Shown here one piece after another: positions 1-7,171 of a DNA stretch of 39,109 nt (position 1 is its first letter; every line of letters starts with the position of its first letter). Both the position numbers and the translations under genes were made by a program. The notes under the pieces are model-generated. The model searched no databases and had not been told where the DNA came from. It saw only the letters and a program-made list of their open reading frames with translations. The stretch is from an uncultured bacterium (GTDB lineage: Bacteria > Planctomycetota > Uabimicrobiia > Uabimicrobiales > JABWCH01), in assembly GCA_938003875.1 (NCBI GenBank), contig CALKWO010000056.1, positions 1 through 39,109 on the forward strand. The letters are read 5' to 3'.

Positions 1-56
1 TCCCGAATAGATCGTCATTTTCGGCGCAACCCTGCGGCTACAAATCATTGCAATGA
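1..56 (-). repeat. Dispersed palindromic repeat, family A, copy 1 (cut by window edge)
   Basis: On the minus strand this begins ATTGCAATGATTTGTAGCC and continues into CGCAGGGTTGCGCCGAAAA and a GACGATCTATTC segment. It matches the plus-strand copy at 38996 almost base for base over about 50 bases. Only the left arm is inside the window; the complementary right arm (GCGCAATCCCTGCG type) would lie upstream of base 1. Four other copies are at 3974, 26108, 31100 and 38996. Confidence 0.85.
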
Positions 57-71
57 CTCTTAAAAGACTTT

Positions 72-1058
72 TTACACAAGCCTCAATGCTTTTATTTGAC
101 AGACAATATCGTTCACAGGAGAACCTTGTCCAGACACGGCAACAGGCACAAAGCAAAAGTCTTTTTTTTGATAGATTGTACCATGCACTATAGAGTCTGA
201 ATCCTGGTTCGAGCCTGTAATAAAAATTCCATTTTCTACTATACTTTGCAAAAAGGAAAGAATAGCATGCTGCAATTCTTTTGTACTAAAATAAGAAGGA
301 TTCAGAATGTTCATTGCTCTCAAAACAGAAAGCCCATGAATAGGGCTTTTATCTAATATATTGTGTTTGAGCAAATGAAAGCAAGGATTACTTTGTGATA
401 GTTCTTTTGCTTTTTGGCAAAAAAGAGATAGTTTCTTTTGCATAGTAATATTGCCTTTTCGATAGTCATCCAGCATTTTTTTTGTAATAGTCTTTTCAAT
501 TAACCATTTTAACAAAAAATTTACAGGATACAAAAACTTTTCTTTACGAATTTTACTCCTATTCCAAACAAAAGGAGGTATGGTAGTCTCTAAAACTTCC
601 AAAGAATCATTGATGACGACCATCGCAGAGCCTTTATATAATATTATGACATCAGGATAAAAATCGGAAGCATAAAATTCGCAATCAGGAAAAAAAATAT
701 GAAGTTTTTCATAAAAATCGCAAGAAGTTCTTGCGTCGCTTACTCCAACATCATGCACAAAAATTTTTTCCCGAAAAAAAGTCTTATGGATTATCTGGAC
801 ACACTGTTTATCAAATTCTTCAAATCTGCCAGAATAAGTTCTTTTATAGACTCCTCTTGTATCTGCAAATTGCATAAGAATTTCTTGTGATAGTTCTTCG
901 CTATCAGGCAGATGGGAAATTTCGCCATAAAGAGCAATCGAAAAATGCTTTTTGTCTCCAAAAATACCATAGCATTTTGATTTGTCTGTCAACTGTGATA
1001 TTTTATGAATGCCAAATTTTAACATGCTGTTATGATATAATCTTACCCAGGTGACCAT
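72..1058 (-). CDS. Putative SAM-dependent methyltransferase-like protein
   Basis: A 328-residue soluble protein with no signal peptide or membrane segment. Residues 99-111 (IFVHDVGVSDART) look like motif I of class I SAM-dependent methyltransferases of the CheR-like type. The following acidic segment around residues 125-136 (DCEFYASDFYP) fits the strand 2 ribose-binding acidic position. Near the C-terminus, FITGSNQDSDSIVHGTIYQK resembles the late strands of the same fold. The substrate cannot be read from the sequence. The ATG start is preceded by AGAAGG at good spacing. The gene lies 29 bases downstream of the zinc-ribbon gene at 1088-1711 on the same strand, so the two are probably co-transcribed. 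The fold call is inferred from motif shape only; it could be an uncharacterised protein outside this superfamily. Confidence 0.6.
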   Translation of the reverse strand: MVTWVRLYHNSMLKFGIHKISQLTDKSKCYGIFGDKKHFSIALYGEISHLPDSEELSQEILMQFADTRGVYKRTYSGRFEEFDKQCVQIIHKTFFREKIFVHDVGVSDARTSCDFYEKLHIFFPDCEFYASDFYPDVIILYKGSAMVVINDSLEVLETTIPPFVWNRSKIRKEKFLYPVNFLLKWLIEKTITKKMLDDYRKGNITMQKKLSLFCQKAKELSQSNPCFHLLKHNILDKSPIHGLSVLRAMNILNPSYFSTKELQHAILSFLQSIVENGIFITGSNQDSDSIVHGTIYQKKDFCFVPVAVSGQGSPVNDIVCQIKALRLV

Positions 1059-1087
1059 AAAGCCCTTCTGGGAAGAAATCCTTGTGA

Positions 1088-1711
1088 TTAAAGTTCAAGA
1101 ATATCAAGGTTGCCTATATCGGCATCATCTTCAAAGTCTTCATGTGCGACAGGTTTTTGTTTCTTTTCTTGTTTTCTTGCAACGCCTTCAATCAAGTCTA
1201 GCTTGCATTTCTCGCATTGATATATCTGCCCTGAATTGTAGTTGTGAACTACTTTGCTCACTTTGCAATGTTTGCAGTAGAGAACTTTTTTCAGTTGAGA
1301 TTCTAGCAATCTTCCCACTTGGGCCATAGTAAGAAAAGAAAGTTTGGAAAGTACCTGCCCAATCTGTACTTTCAATCCTCGCTCCAGATATTTCTCTTGT
1401 TCAGTTAATCCTTTTTCTAGCTGGCTTTGATCAATCATATTCTGTTCTAACGCGGTTTCTCCAAAAATTTTCTGAGTACGCTCTTTTTGCTTTGTCTGAA
1501 TTTCAATAGAAGCTTGTAGCTGCTGTCTTAGCCTTTCAATCTGAGGCTTAGTAAGATATTCTTTGTCTAAAAGTACAGTTTCTAGAGTTCTATCAGGATG
1601 GACGAATTCTATTGTGTTAAGGCATTCTGTAAGCTGTTTTTCACTGATAAATCGTTTTTCAACAGCCATCATCCCCAGAAGCCGATCCTCTACATTAATT
1701 TTCCTAGCCAT
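1088..1711 (-). CDS. Zinc-ribbon protein with MshEN/GspE-N-like helical repeats
   Basis: A 207-residue cytoplasmic protein of unknown function. Residues about 10-65, 83-112 and 115-140 contain repeated short helical modules of the pattern seen in GspE/PilZ-partner N-terminal domains (leucine-rich, with ISEKQL, LTKPQI, MIDQSQL and LTMAQV turns). These are followed by a four-cysteine knuckle (C146, C149, C166, C169) of zinc-ribbon type. The C-terminus is acidic and disordered (EDFEDDADIG). The start has GGGAG seven bases upstream. It is the first gene of a probable two-gene minus-strand operon with the methyltransferase-like gene. The domain reading is by eye; the protein may bind zinc and act in protein-protein contacts, but no function is assigned. 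Confidence 0.75.
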   Translation of the reverse strand: MARKINVEDRLLGMMAVEKRFISEKQLTECLNTIEFVHPDRTLETVLLDKEYLTKPQIERLRQQLQASIEIQTKQKERTQKIFGETALEQNMIDQSQLEKGLTEQEKYLERGLKVQIGQVLSKLSFLTMAQVGRLLESQLKKVLYCKHCKVSKVVHNYNSGQIYQCEKCKLDLIEGVARKQEKKQKPVAHEDFEDDADIGNLDILEL

Positions 1712-1816
1712 AAAAACAACTCCCAGGTTCTAAATAAATTACCTTTAGGTTTACCTTATTATCGCTTAAAAAGAAAAGATTTCAAGCAATTTTTGAAAAG
1801 CATAGGAAAGAATTTT

Positions 1817-1845
1817 TTGCTTTTATCATTTTATAGCTATAAAAT
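1817..1845 (+). promoter_or_regulatory. Possible sigma70 promoter for the YdjM-like gene
   Basis: TTGCTT (1817-1822), a 17-base spacer and TAAAAT (1840-1845) lie about 65 bases upstream of the TTG start at 1912, in the 200-base divergent gap. The -10 is good, but the -35 matches only TTG of TTGACA. In DNA this AT-rich the match is suggestive rather than strong. Confidence 0.3.
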
Positions 1846-1911
1846 TATTACTACAAGCGTTTATGAGACTGTTTTTATCTTAAATATAAACTTCTTTTTA
1901 AGGAATAAATT

Positions 1912-2916
1912 TTGGATACCGTTACCCAAATTGTTCTTGGCTCTGCTATAGCAGAAGCTGGATTTCGCAAAAAGCTAGGAGCAAAAGCCGTTGTTTTCGG
2001 AGGAGTTTGTGGATTGCTCCCAGATTTAGATATTATTACGAGATTGCAAGGAACATGGCAATATTTACAGCATCATCGAGGCATAAGCCATTCTATTTTC
2101 TTTTTGACTCTGCTTACTCCTATCATGGGATACTTAGGCTATCGTTACCTGGGGAAAAAAACGTATTTTTTGACATGGCTATGGCTTGCATTTTTAGCCC
2201 TGGTCACTCATCCTATTCTGGACCTATTCACCTCTTATGGAACGCAACTTCTTTTTCCATTGACTTCGCAAAAATTGGCTATAGATGCAATATCTATTAT
2301 GGATCCGATCTATACTCTATTATTATTCTGCTCTTTATTTATCGGATGTCTGAAAATTTTTTCTTATGATTTCCGAAGAAATTTTGCTATCGCTATGCTT
2401 TTTCTTTCGACATCGTATATCGGCTTTGGCTATCTTCAATCTCAAAAAGCCATTTCTCTTGCTCAAAGGCAACTCCTATCAGAAAATAGATCCATAGCAA
2501 AAATTCGCGTAACACCAAGTCTTTTCAATATTTTTGTATGGAGAATTATTGCCCAAGACAATCAAGAAAATTTTCAGATAGGTATAGTATCCACTCTAAA
2601 TCCCAGACCTATAGTTTTTTGCAGTGTGATAAAGGAAAAACATCCCCTTGTGATAGAAGCTTTAGATACAGAAAAGGGAAAAATTTTTCAAAATTTTTCT
2701 ATGGGACTTTTATCTGCAAGAGTAGAATCGAATTCCGAGGGATACAGAGTATATTTGCTTGATATGAGATATGGTTTGGTGAACGACCCTTCCCAAAATG
2801 TCTTTGGAGCTGTCTTTGATTTTGACAAAAATGGATCTTTTCGGGACGCTAGCAGATTAGCCCGACCCTATATCCGTATTCAAGATGAGCTAAAAGCGAT
2901 CTGGGAATCTCTTTAG
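1912..2916 (+). CDS. Membrane-bound metal-dependent hydrolase, YdjM/DUF457 family
   Basis: A 334-residue integral membrane protein. The N-terminal half carries the family's conserved polar residues: LPDLD at 36-40, HHRGISHS at 54-61 and a THPILDLFTSYGTQ segment near residue 105, the putative metal site. These sit among about four or five hydrophobic segments between residues 5 and 180. The C-terminal part (about 185-334) is soluble-looking, as in longer YdjM relatives. The start codon is TTG, preceded by AAGGA at 1899-1903; no ATG is available before the conserved N-terminus. In E. coli the family is LexA-regulated, but no SOS box was seen here. Its enzymatic substrate is unknown in the whole family, and hydrolase is a family label only. 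Confidence 0.85.
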   Translation: MDTVTQIVLGSAIAEAGFRKKLGAKAVVFGGVCGLLPDLDIITRLQGTWQYLQHHRGISHSIFFLTLLTPIMGYLGYRYLGKKTYFLTWLWLAFLALVTHPILDLFTSYGTQLLFPLTSQKLAIDAISIMDPIYTLLLFCSLFIGCLKIFSYDFRRNFAIAMLFLSTSYIGFGYLQSQKAISLAQRQLLSENRSIAKIRVTPSLFNIFVWRIIAQDNQENFQIGIVSTLNPRPIVFCSVIKEKHPLVIEALDTEKGKIFQNFSMGLLSARVESNSEGYRVYLLDMRYGLVNDPSQNVFGAVFDFDKNGSFRDASRLARPYIRIQDELKAIWESL

Positions 2917-2979
2917 AATTTTCTGCAAAGATTTCGTGTGTTTGTATTTTTTTTATCTATTTTTTCAAAGGAAACTTTT

Positions 2980-3945
2980 ATGCAGGGCAATCCTGATTTT
3001 AACAAATCTTGGCTTAGAATCGAAATCATACCAGGTGTTTATCAACGCTTTGCGATAGACGGAGAAATGACTATAGGAAGAGAAGAGGGAAATGGCATTT
3101 TTTTGAATGCTCCTGGAGTCTCTGCAAGACATGCCTGCATCGGAAAAGAAAAAGAGCAGGTATGGATAAAAGATTTAGACTCCACCAATGGAACTTTTGT
3201 CAATCATGTTCAGATCAGTAAAACATATCTAAAAGATCAGGATTGCATAGCATTAGGAGATGTAAAGGCTATCTTTGAAGAACAAGAAAATACTTTCCTG
3301 CAAAAGACCAGGGATATTTTTTTAGAAAAGACCACGACGAATCAAAAAAGGCATATTCTGATCCGATGCCCTCGCAACGTGTTTTCTCAGCGTACATTTT
3401 CCTTGGGGATTTTCATTGCATCCTCTCCAGCCAAGGTATTTCCTGAAGCCATGGAAATACAGGAGTCGTCTTGCATGAGTGAAGCTCCTGATACATTTAC
3501 GATTATACCATCGTTTCCAGGCTGCATTGTTTCTCCTTGTTTTCAAGAAGTCCATGTAGAAGAAACGCCTATAAAAAAAGAATTCTGGATCACTCCTTTG
3601 GGAGAGCAAGAGAATATAAAAGCGTCTTTACACTTTCTCCAAAAAGGAAAAATAATGAAAATTGTCAAGATACCATTTAATGTCGTTTCTTTGTTTCTGC
3701 CCAGGCTATTTTTTACTCTTGCCATTTTGTTGCCGTTTCTTGGGATTATATTGGACTTACCATCCCTTCCCATCAATCGCAATCTTCCCTATATGGTGTA
3801 TTCTATGGTTTCTCTGGTAAAGTCACTAGGGGGAGCTGCACTATGTGGTTTTTGGGCAGGAAGCATTTTTCTCACCCTGGGCTTTCTCTCTCTTTGGAAA
3901 AGAAGAAATAAAGGCCATGACCTGATTTCTGCAGAAATTTTTTAG
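2980..3945 (+). CDS. FHA-domain protein with C-terminal membrane segments
   Basis: A 321-residue protein with an N-terminal forkhead-associated domain at about residues 12-100. The phosphothreonine-binding signature is intact: GR at 33-34, S-A-R-H at 48-51 and the STNGTFVN loop at 68-75. The middle (about 105-230) has no recognisable domain. Two hydrophobic segments near residues 235-260 and 280-305 precede a basic tail, so the FHA domain is probably anchored to the cytoplasmic face of the membrane. I chose ATG 2980 (AAGGA nine bases upstream) over an upstream GTG at 2938 that would add a short hydrophobic stretch without a ribosome site. FHA domains read out Ser/Thr protein-kinase signalling; no kinase or phosphatase gene of that type is adjacent. 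Confidence 0.85.
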   Translation: MQGNPDFNKSWLRIEIIPGVYQRFAIDGEMTIGREEGNGIFLNAPGVSARHACIGKEKEQVWIKDLDSTNGTFVNHVQISKTYLKDQDCIALGDVKAIFEEQENTFLQKTRDIFLEKTTTNQKRHILIRCPRNVFSQRTFSLGIFIASSPAKVFPEAMEIQESSCMSEAPDTFTIIPSFPGCIVSPCFQEVHVEETPIKKEFWITPLGEQENIKASLHFLQKGKIMKIVKIPFNVVSLFLPRLFFTLAILLPFLGIILDLPSLPINRNLPYMVYSMVSLVKSLGGAALCGFWAGSIFLTLGFLSLWKRRNKGHDLISAEIF

Positions 3946-3973
3946 AGAAGAATTATCGGTGTCGGAACAGCAT

Positions 3974-4050
3974 GATTTGCAGCCGCAGGGTTGCGCAAAA
4001 AAAGTCTTCTCTCTTTAAAAGCCGAACGCCAGCGCACTCCCTGCGGCTTT
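3974..4050 (+). repeat. Dispersed palindromic repeat, family A, copy 2
   Basis: The left arm AGCCGCAGGGTTGCGC (3981-3996) pairs with the right arm GCGCACTCCCTGCGGCT (4032-4048) around a roughly 35-base interior containing AAAAGCCGAACGCCA. It lies between two convergent genes ending at 3945 and 4057, where it could also act as a structural transcription barrier. There is no T-run, so I do not call it an intrinsic terminator. Confidence 0.85.
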
Positions 4051-4056
4051 GCCCCT

Positions 4057-5013
4057 CTAAATGGCGGACTTACCTGATTCCGATCCTTGAATCCATTCCT
4101 GATAGCGGTTGTATAGGTGATAGGCAGCAGAATAAATAGAATTAGGACTCATAAAATGAGAAAACTCAAAGGTAATCAATTTATTCATACCTGCCAGTGA
4201 TGCCTGTTCCATTTTATAGCGGAGCTTGCGAAAGTCGATGGGGGGAAACTTTATAGGCATATCACGGTCAAAGCTTTCCACATTGCTCCAGGACTGAATA
4301 TTGTATCGAGATGCGAGCGTTCTGTTCGCTTTCAGATAGTGCGGTAAATCCTGGAAAGAAACATTCCCATCCTGGAATGCAACGATATCCACGATCCCCT
4401 GGATTCGCTGAAATACCATCTCCCATTCCTGTATGTGTTTATCCAGAGAAATAGCTTCTTCCGAGAATTGCTTTATGCCTTTGATGTAAGGGGAAATCAA
4501 GATAGGAACATTTTTCAAACTGCGAAGATGGTTAGACAATTCTTCATAAACATGCATCATTCCATCGTCAAAAGTATTGATTTCATGGCTGATATACCAT
4601 CCATGAAACGCATTGCGATGCCCATATCTTTCCACCACTTCATCGCAAAATTCTTTGTTGATATCGCTTTCTTTCTGGTACTTACCATTTACCCAGAATC
4701 GCCCAGAATCATAAGTGCCAAAAAAAAATTTCATCTTACATCGCTCTGCCTGCGTTAGAAATATATCCACTAAATCGCAATAGGCAGGAAGCATGGGATA
4801 GCTTTTCTGTAATACTTTGGAATCAAAAGTCGCCTTTTCTCTGTAGCCAGCGCGGATTAAAATGACAGTATCAATGCCAATTGCCTTCATAGCATCGAAA
4901 TCCCTTGCCCATTCTTGCACTCCCCAATTTTGAGAAGGAATATCATGGGTAATTTCATCTAAAAATGTACCTGTAATACCAATCATAGTTTTATCAAACC
5001 TTCTTTCTTCCAT
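4057..5013 (-). CDS. DUF4434-type glycoside hydrolase-like (TIM-barrel) protein
   Basis: A 318-residue protein resembling DUF4434, a family of presumed TIM-barrel glycosidases. Supporting segments are the N-terminal GITGTFLDEITHDIPSQNW, the WARDFDAMKAIGIDTVILIRAGY strand-helix, GWYISHEIN near residue 145 (an acidic residue after a strand, plausible catalytic position), and VDIVAFQDGN near residue 215. There is no signal peptide, so it is predicted cytoplasmic. ATG 5013 has no clear ribosome site. The internal ATG ten residues in (MIGITGTF) has AGAAGG 12-14 bases upstream and begins closer to the conserved domain, so the true start is uncertain. It is a single gene, convergent with the FHA gene and divergent from the heptose-kinase operon. 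The substrate is unknown. Confidence 0.7.
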   Translation of the reverse strand: MEERRFDKTMIGITGTFLDEITHDIPSQNWGVQEWARDFDAMKAIGIDTVILIRAGYREKATFDSKVLQKSYPMLPAYCDLVDIFLTQAERCKMKFFFGTYDSGRFWVNGKYQKESDINKEFCDEVVERYGHRNAFHGWYISHEINTFDDGMMHVYEELSNHLRSLKNVPILISPYIKGIKQFSEEAISLDKHIQEWEMVFQRIQGIVDIVAFQDGNVSFQDLPHYLKANRTLASRYNIQSWSNVESFDRDMPIKFPPIDFRKLRYKMEQASLAGMNKLITFEFSHFMSPNSIYSAAYHLYNRYQEWIQGSESGKSAI

Positions 5014-5080
5014 TTCTTAATTAATTACCAGCCAATGCTGTTAAGTTAAGGTTTCATTTTTGGGATAATTCTTTTTTTTC

Positions 5081-5108
5081 TTGAGAGTTCGCTTTTTTCA
5101 TGTATAAT
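5081..5108 (+). promoter_or_regulatory. Sigma70-type promoter for the hldA-amidase-PA14 operon
   Basis: TTGAGA (5081-5086), a 16-base spacer and a perfect TATAAT (5103-5108) lie in the divergent gap, 77 bases upstream of the kinase ATG at 5185. Predicted transcription would start near 5115. This supports the downstream ATG over the longer open frame beginning at 5113. Confidence 0.6.
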
Positions 5109-5184
5109 TTTTTTGCAAAAGAAAATATGTTTTTTTTATAAATTTCTTCCTTTTCTTTTTAAAAATACAAGGAAAAGCTTTACA

Positions 5185-6162
5185 ATGTCTATCCAGGAAA
5201 TCATCGCTGCTTTTTCTAATTATAGAATTCTCGTAATCGGAGATATCATACTCGACCACTATGCTTTTGGAACGGTCAATCGCATTTCTCCTGAAGCCCC
5301 TATCCAGATTTTAGATTTACAACAGCAAGAATATCGACTGGGAGGGGCGGGCAATGTTGCTAGAAATCTTGCAAAACTTCACGCCCAGGTGACTCTTTGT
5401 GGGGTTCTTGGCAAAGATTCGCCCTGTTCTTCTATCTTCCAGCTTTTGGAACAAGATAATATCAACATACAAGGTATTTTTCAAGATCCTTCTCGCCCTA
5501 CTATTATCAAGAGCCGTTTTATTGCTCATGGGCATCATCTTCTTCGAGTAGATTGCGAAGTGAAAAAAGCACTTTCCAGGGATATGGCTTATATGGTGCT
5601 AGAATTTTTGAAGAAAGAAATCCCCAAACATGATGGGGTTATCCTGTCAGACTATGCTAAAGGAATGTTTCTGGATTCAGAGGAAAACTTTGTTCAAAAA
5701 ATTTTGAATCTTGCCAGAGAACACCATAAAAAAGTATTTGTCGGGCCAAAAGGAAAAGATTGGGGAAAATACCAGGGGGCATATCTGCTATCCGCCAATC
5801 GCTCAGAAACAGAAATGATATGTGGAATTTCTCTGACATGCCAGGACGATATAAAAAGGGAAGCATACAACATTCTGAAAAATCTGGAACTAGAAGCCAT
5901 GTTAGTTACCCTGGGTGCGCAAGGAATGTATCTTGTAAACCAAAATCAACAAAGCTATTATGTTCCTGCTCAGGCTAAAGAAGTGTTTGATGTAGTAGGA
6001 GCAGGAGATACTGTTCTATCTCTGCTTTCTCTCTCCCTTATTCACGGTCTTCCCTGGGAAATCGCAATGAAGATAGGGAATGCTGGGGCTGGAATTGTCG
6101 TAGGAAAAATTGGTACATCGGTTGTGCTGCCTGAAGAGCTAGAAAAGGCATGCTTTTTTTAA
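5185..6162 (+). CDS. hldA: PfkB-family sugar kinase, HldA/RfaE1-type (heptose-7-phosphate kinase)
   Basis: A 325-residue ribokinase-fold kinase most like the kinase half of HldE, which phosphorylates D-glycero-D-manno-heptose 7-phosphate at C1 for ADP-heptose and LPS-core synthesis. Visible features are ILVIGDIILDHY at the N-terminus, GGAGNVA at 53-59 (PfkB signature 1) and DVVGAGD at 269-275 with the catalytic-base Asp275. The length fits a stand-alone kinase without the nucleotidyltransferase domain, which is not found nearby. The start is ATG 5185 with AAGGAAAA upstream; an in-frame extension to 5113 lacks a ribosome site and starts at the promoter. It is first in an operon with the amidase (12-base gap) and the PA14 protein. 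A related PfkB kinase with another sugar is possible. Confidence 0.8.
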   Translation: MSIQEIIAAFSNYRILVIGDIILDHYAFGTVNRISPEAPIQILDLQQQEYRLGGAGNVARNLAKLHAQVTLCGVLGKDSPCSSIFQLLEQDNINIQGIFQDPSRPTIIKSRFIAHGHHLLRVDCEVKKALSRDMAYMVLEFLKKEIPKHDGVILSDYAKGMFLDSEENFVQKILNLAREHHKKVFVGPKGKDWGKYQGAYLLSANRSETEMICGISLTCQDDIKREAYNILKNLELEAMLVTLGAQGMYLVNQNQQSYYVPAQAKEVFDVVGAGDTVLSLLSLSLIHGLPWEIAMKIGNAGAGIVVGKIGTSVVLPEELEKACFF

Positions 6163-6174
6163 GAAAGAACATCT

Positions 6175-7158
6175 ATGTCTCATTTTCCCTGTCTTATTTT
6201 TTTACTTTTAGTCTGTCTTTTGTGCGGATGTTCCACAGAAAAAAAAATAGATACATATATTCAGGAAAACAATAGTATTCCTTTGTCCCAAGTGGCACAA
6301 GAGCTTTCAGCAAATCTTAGCTGGGATGTAGCAGAGCATAAAGCCTATATACAAAAAGAAGACTATTATGCCGTTATACAGCCTAAAAACGATATAATCC
6401 TGATACAAGGGGAACCTTATAGAATGGATTTCCCAGCTTATTTAAAAAACAGAGAAGTGTATATTCCTGTCCGTACCTATCTGCAAGATCTGAAATCCAT
6501 TTTTTTCTATCAGGTAAAAAACATAGAGGAAGAGATTCCAGAACCTTTCTATAAAATAGAAAATAGCAGCCACCCTGAAGTCCTTTTTCAAGAATTCTCT
6601 GTGATGATAGACCCTGGGCATGGCGGGAAAGACACAGGGGCTATAGCAAAAAATGGAACGCAGGAAAAAAACTTTAATCTGGATATTGCCACTCGGCTGT
6701 CTCTCCTGCTCCAGGAAAAGGGCGCAAAAGTCTTCATTAGCCGAAATCAGGACTATTTTTTATCTTTAGACCAACGCATTGCTTTTGCTAATCAGAATCG
6801 TCCTGATTGCCTTGTGTCCATCCATCTTAATAGTGCCCTCACACCTAAAGCTTCAGGATTTGAAGTATGGATCAGCACCAATTCCAAATCCAGACAATAT
6901 TCCAGTAGCCTTATGCTAGCCAAATTCATAAGATCTGCCTTTCAAAAAAATACCCCTCTCGCTGACAGAGGTGTTCGCAAAAATGCCTTTCGCATCATCC
7001 ATGAAAGCCATGTTCCTTCGGTTCTGGTAGAGTGCTGTTTCCTTTCAAACAAACAAGATCTGGAATGGGTATCCAAGGAAGAACAAAGACAAAAATTGGC
7101 TCACTGCATCATGCAAGGGATTCATGCTTACTATATTCATAGAAAGAAAAAAAAGTAG
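6175..7158 (+). CDS. N-acetylmuramoyl-L-alanine amidase, lipoprotein
   Basis: A 327-residue zinc amidase of the Amidase_3 (AmiC/CwlM) family that cleaves the bond between N-acetylmuramic acid and L-alanine in peptidoglycan. The N-terminus is a lipoprotein signal with the lipobox ending at Cys19 (L-C-G-C), so it is membrane-anchored outside the cytoplasm. Residues about 35-110 look like a copper-amine-oxidase-N-like stalk domain (IQGEPYRMDFPAYLKNREVYIPV). The catalytic domain spans about 142-325 with zinc ligands H149 (DPGHGG), E164 and H217 (SIHLNS), and the catalytic glutamate E286 (VLVECCFLSN). All expected residues are present. It lies 12 bases after the kinase gene and 13 before the PA14 gene, in an envelope operon. 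Confidence 0.92.
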   Translation: MSHFPCLIFLLLVCLLCGCSTEKKIDTYIQENNSIPLSQVAQELSANLSWDVAEHKAYIQKEDYYAVIQPKNDIILIQGEPYRMDFPAYLKNREVYIPVRTYLQDLKSIFFYQVKNIEEEIPEPFYKIENSSHPEVLFQEFSVMIDPGHGGKDTGAIAKNGTQEKNFNLDIATRLSLLLQEKGAKVFISRNQDYFLSLDQRIAFANQNRPDCLVSIHLNSALTPKASGFEVWISTNSKSRQYSSSLMLAKFIRSAFQKNTPLADRGVRKNAFRIIHESHVPSVLVECCFLSNKQDLEWVSKEEQRQKLAHCIMQGIHAYYIHRKKKK

Positions 7159-7171
7159 CAAGGAATAGGCC

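Noticed and set aside
3974..4050. Intrinsic terminator between convergent genes
   Set aside because: The hairpin has no T-run on either strand and is a copy of a dispersed repeat found in non-terminator positions.
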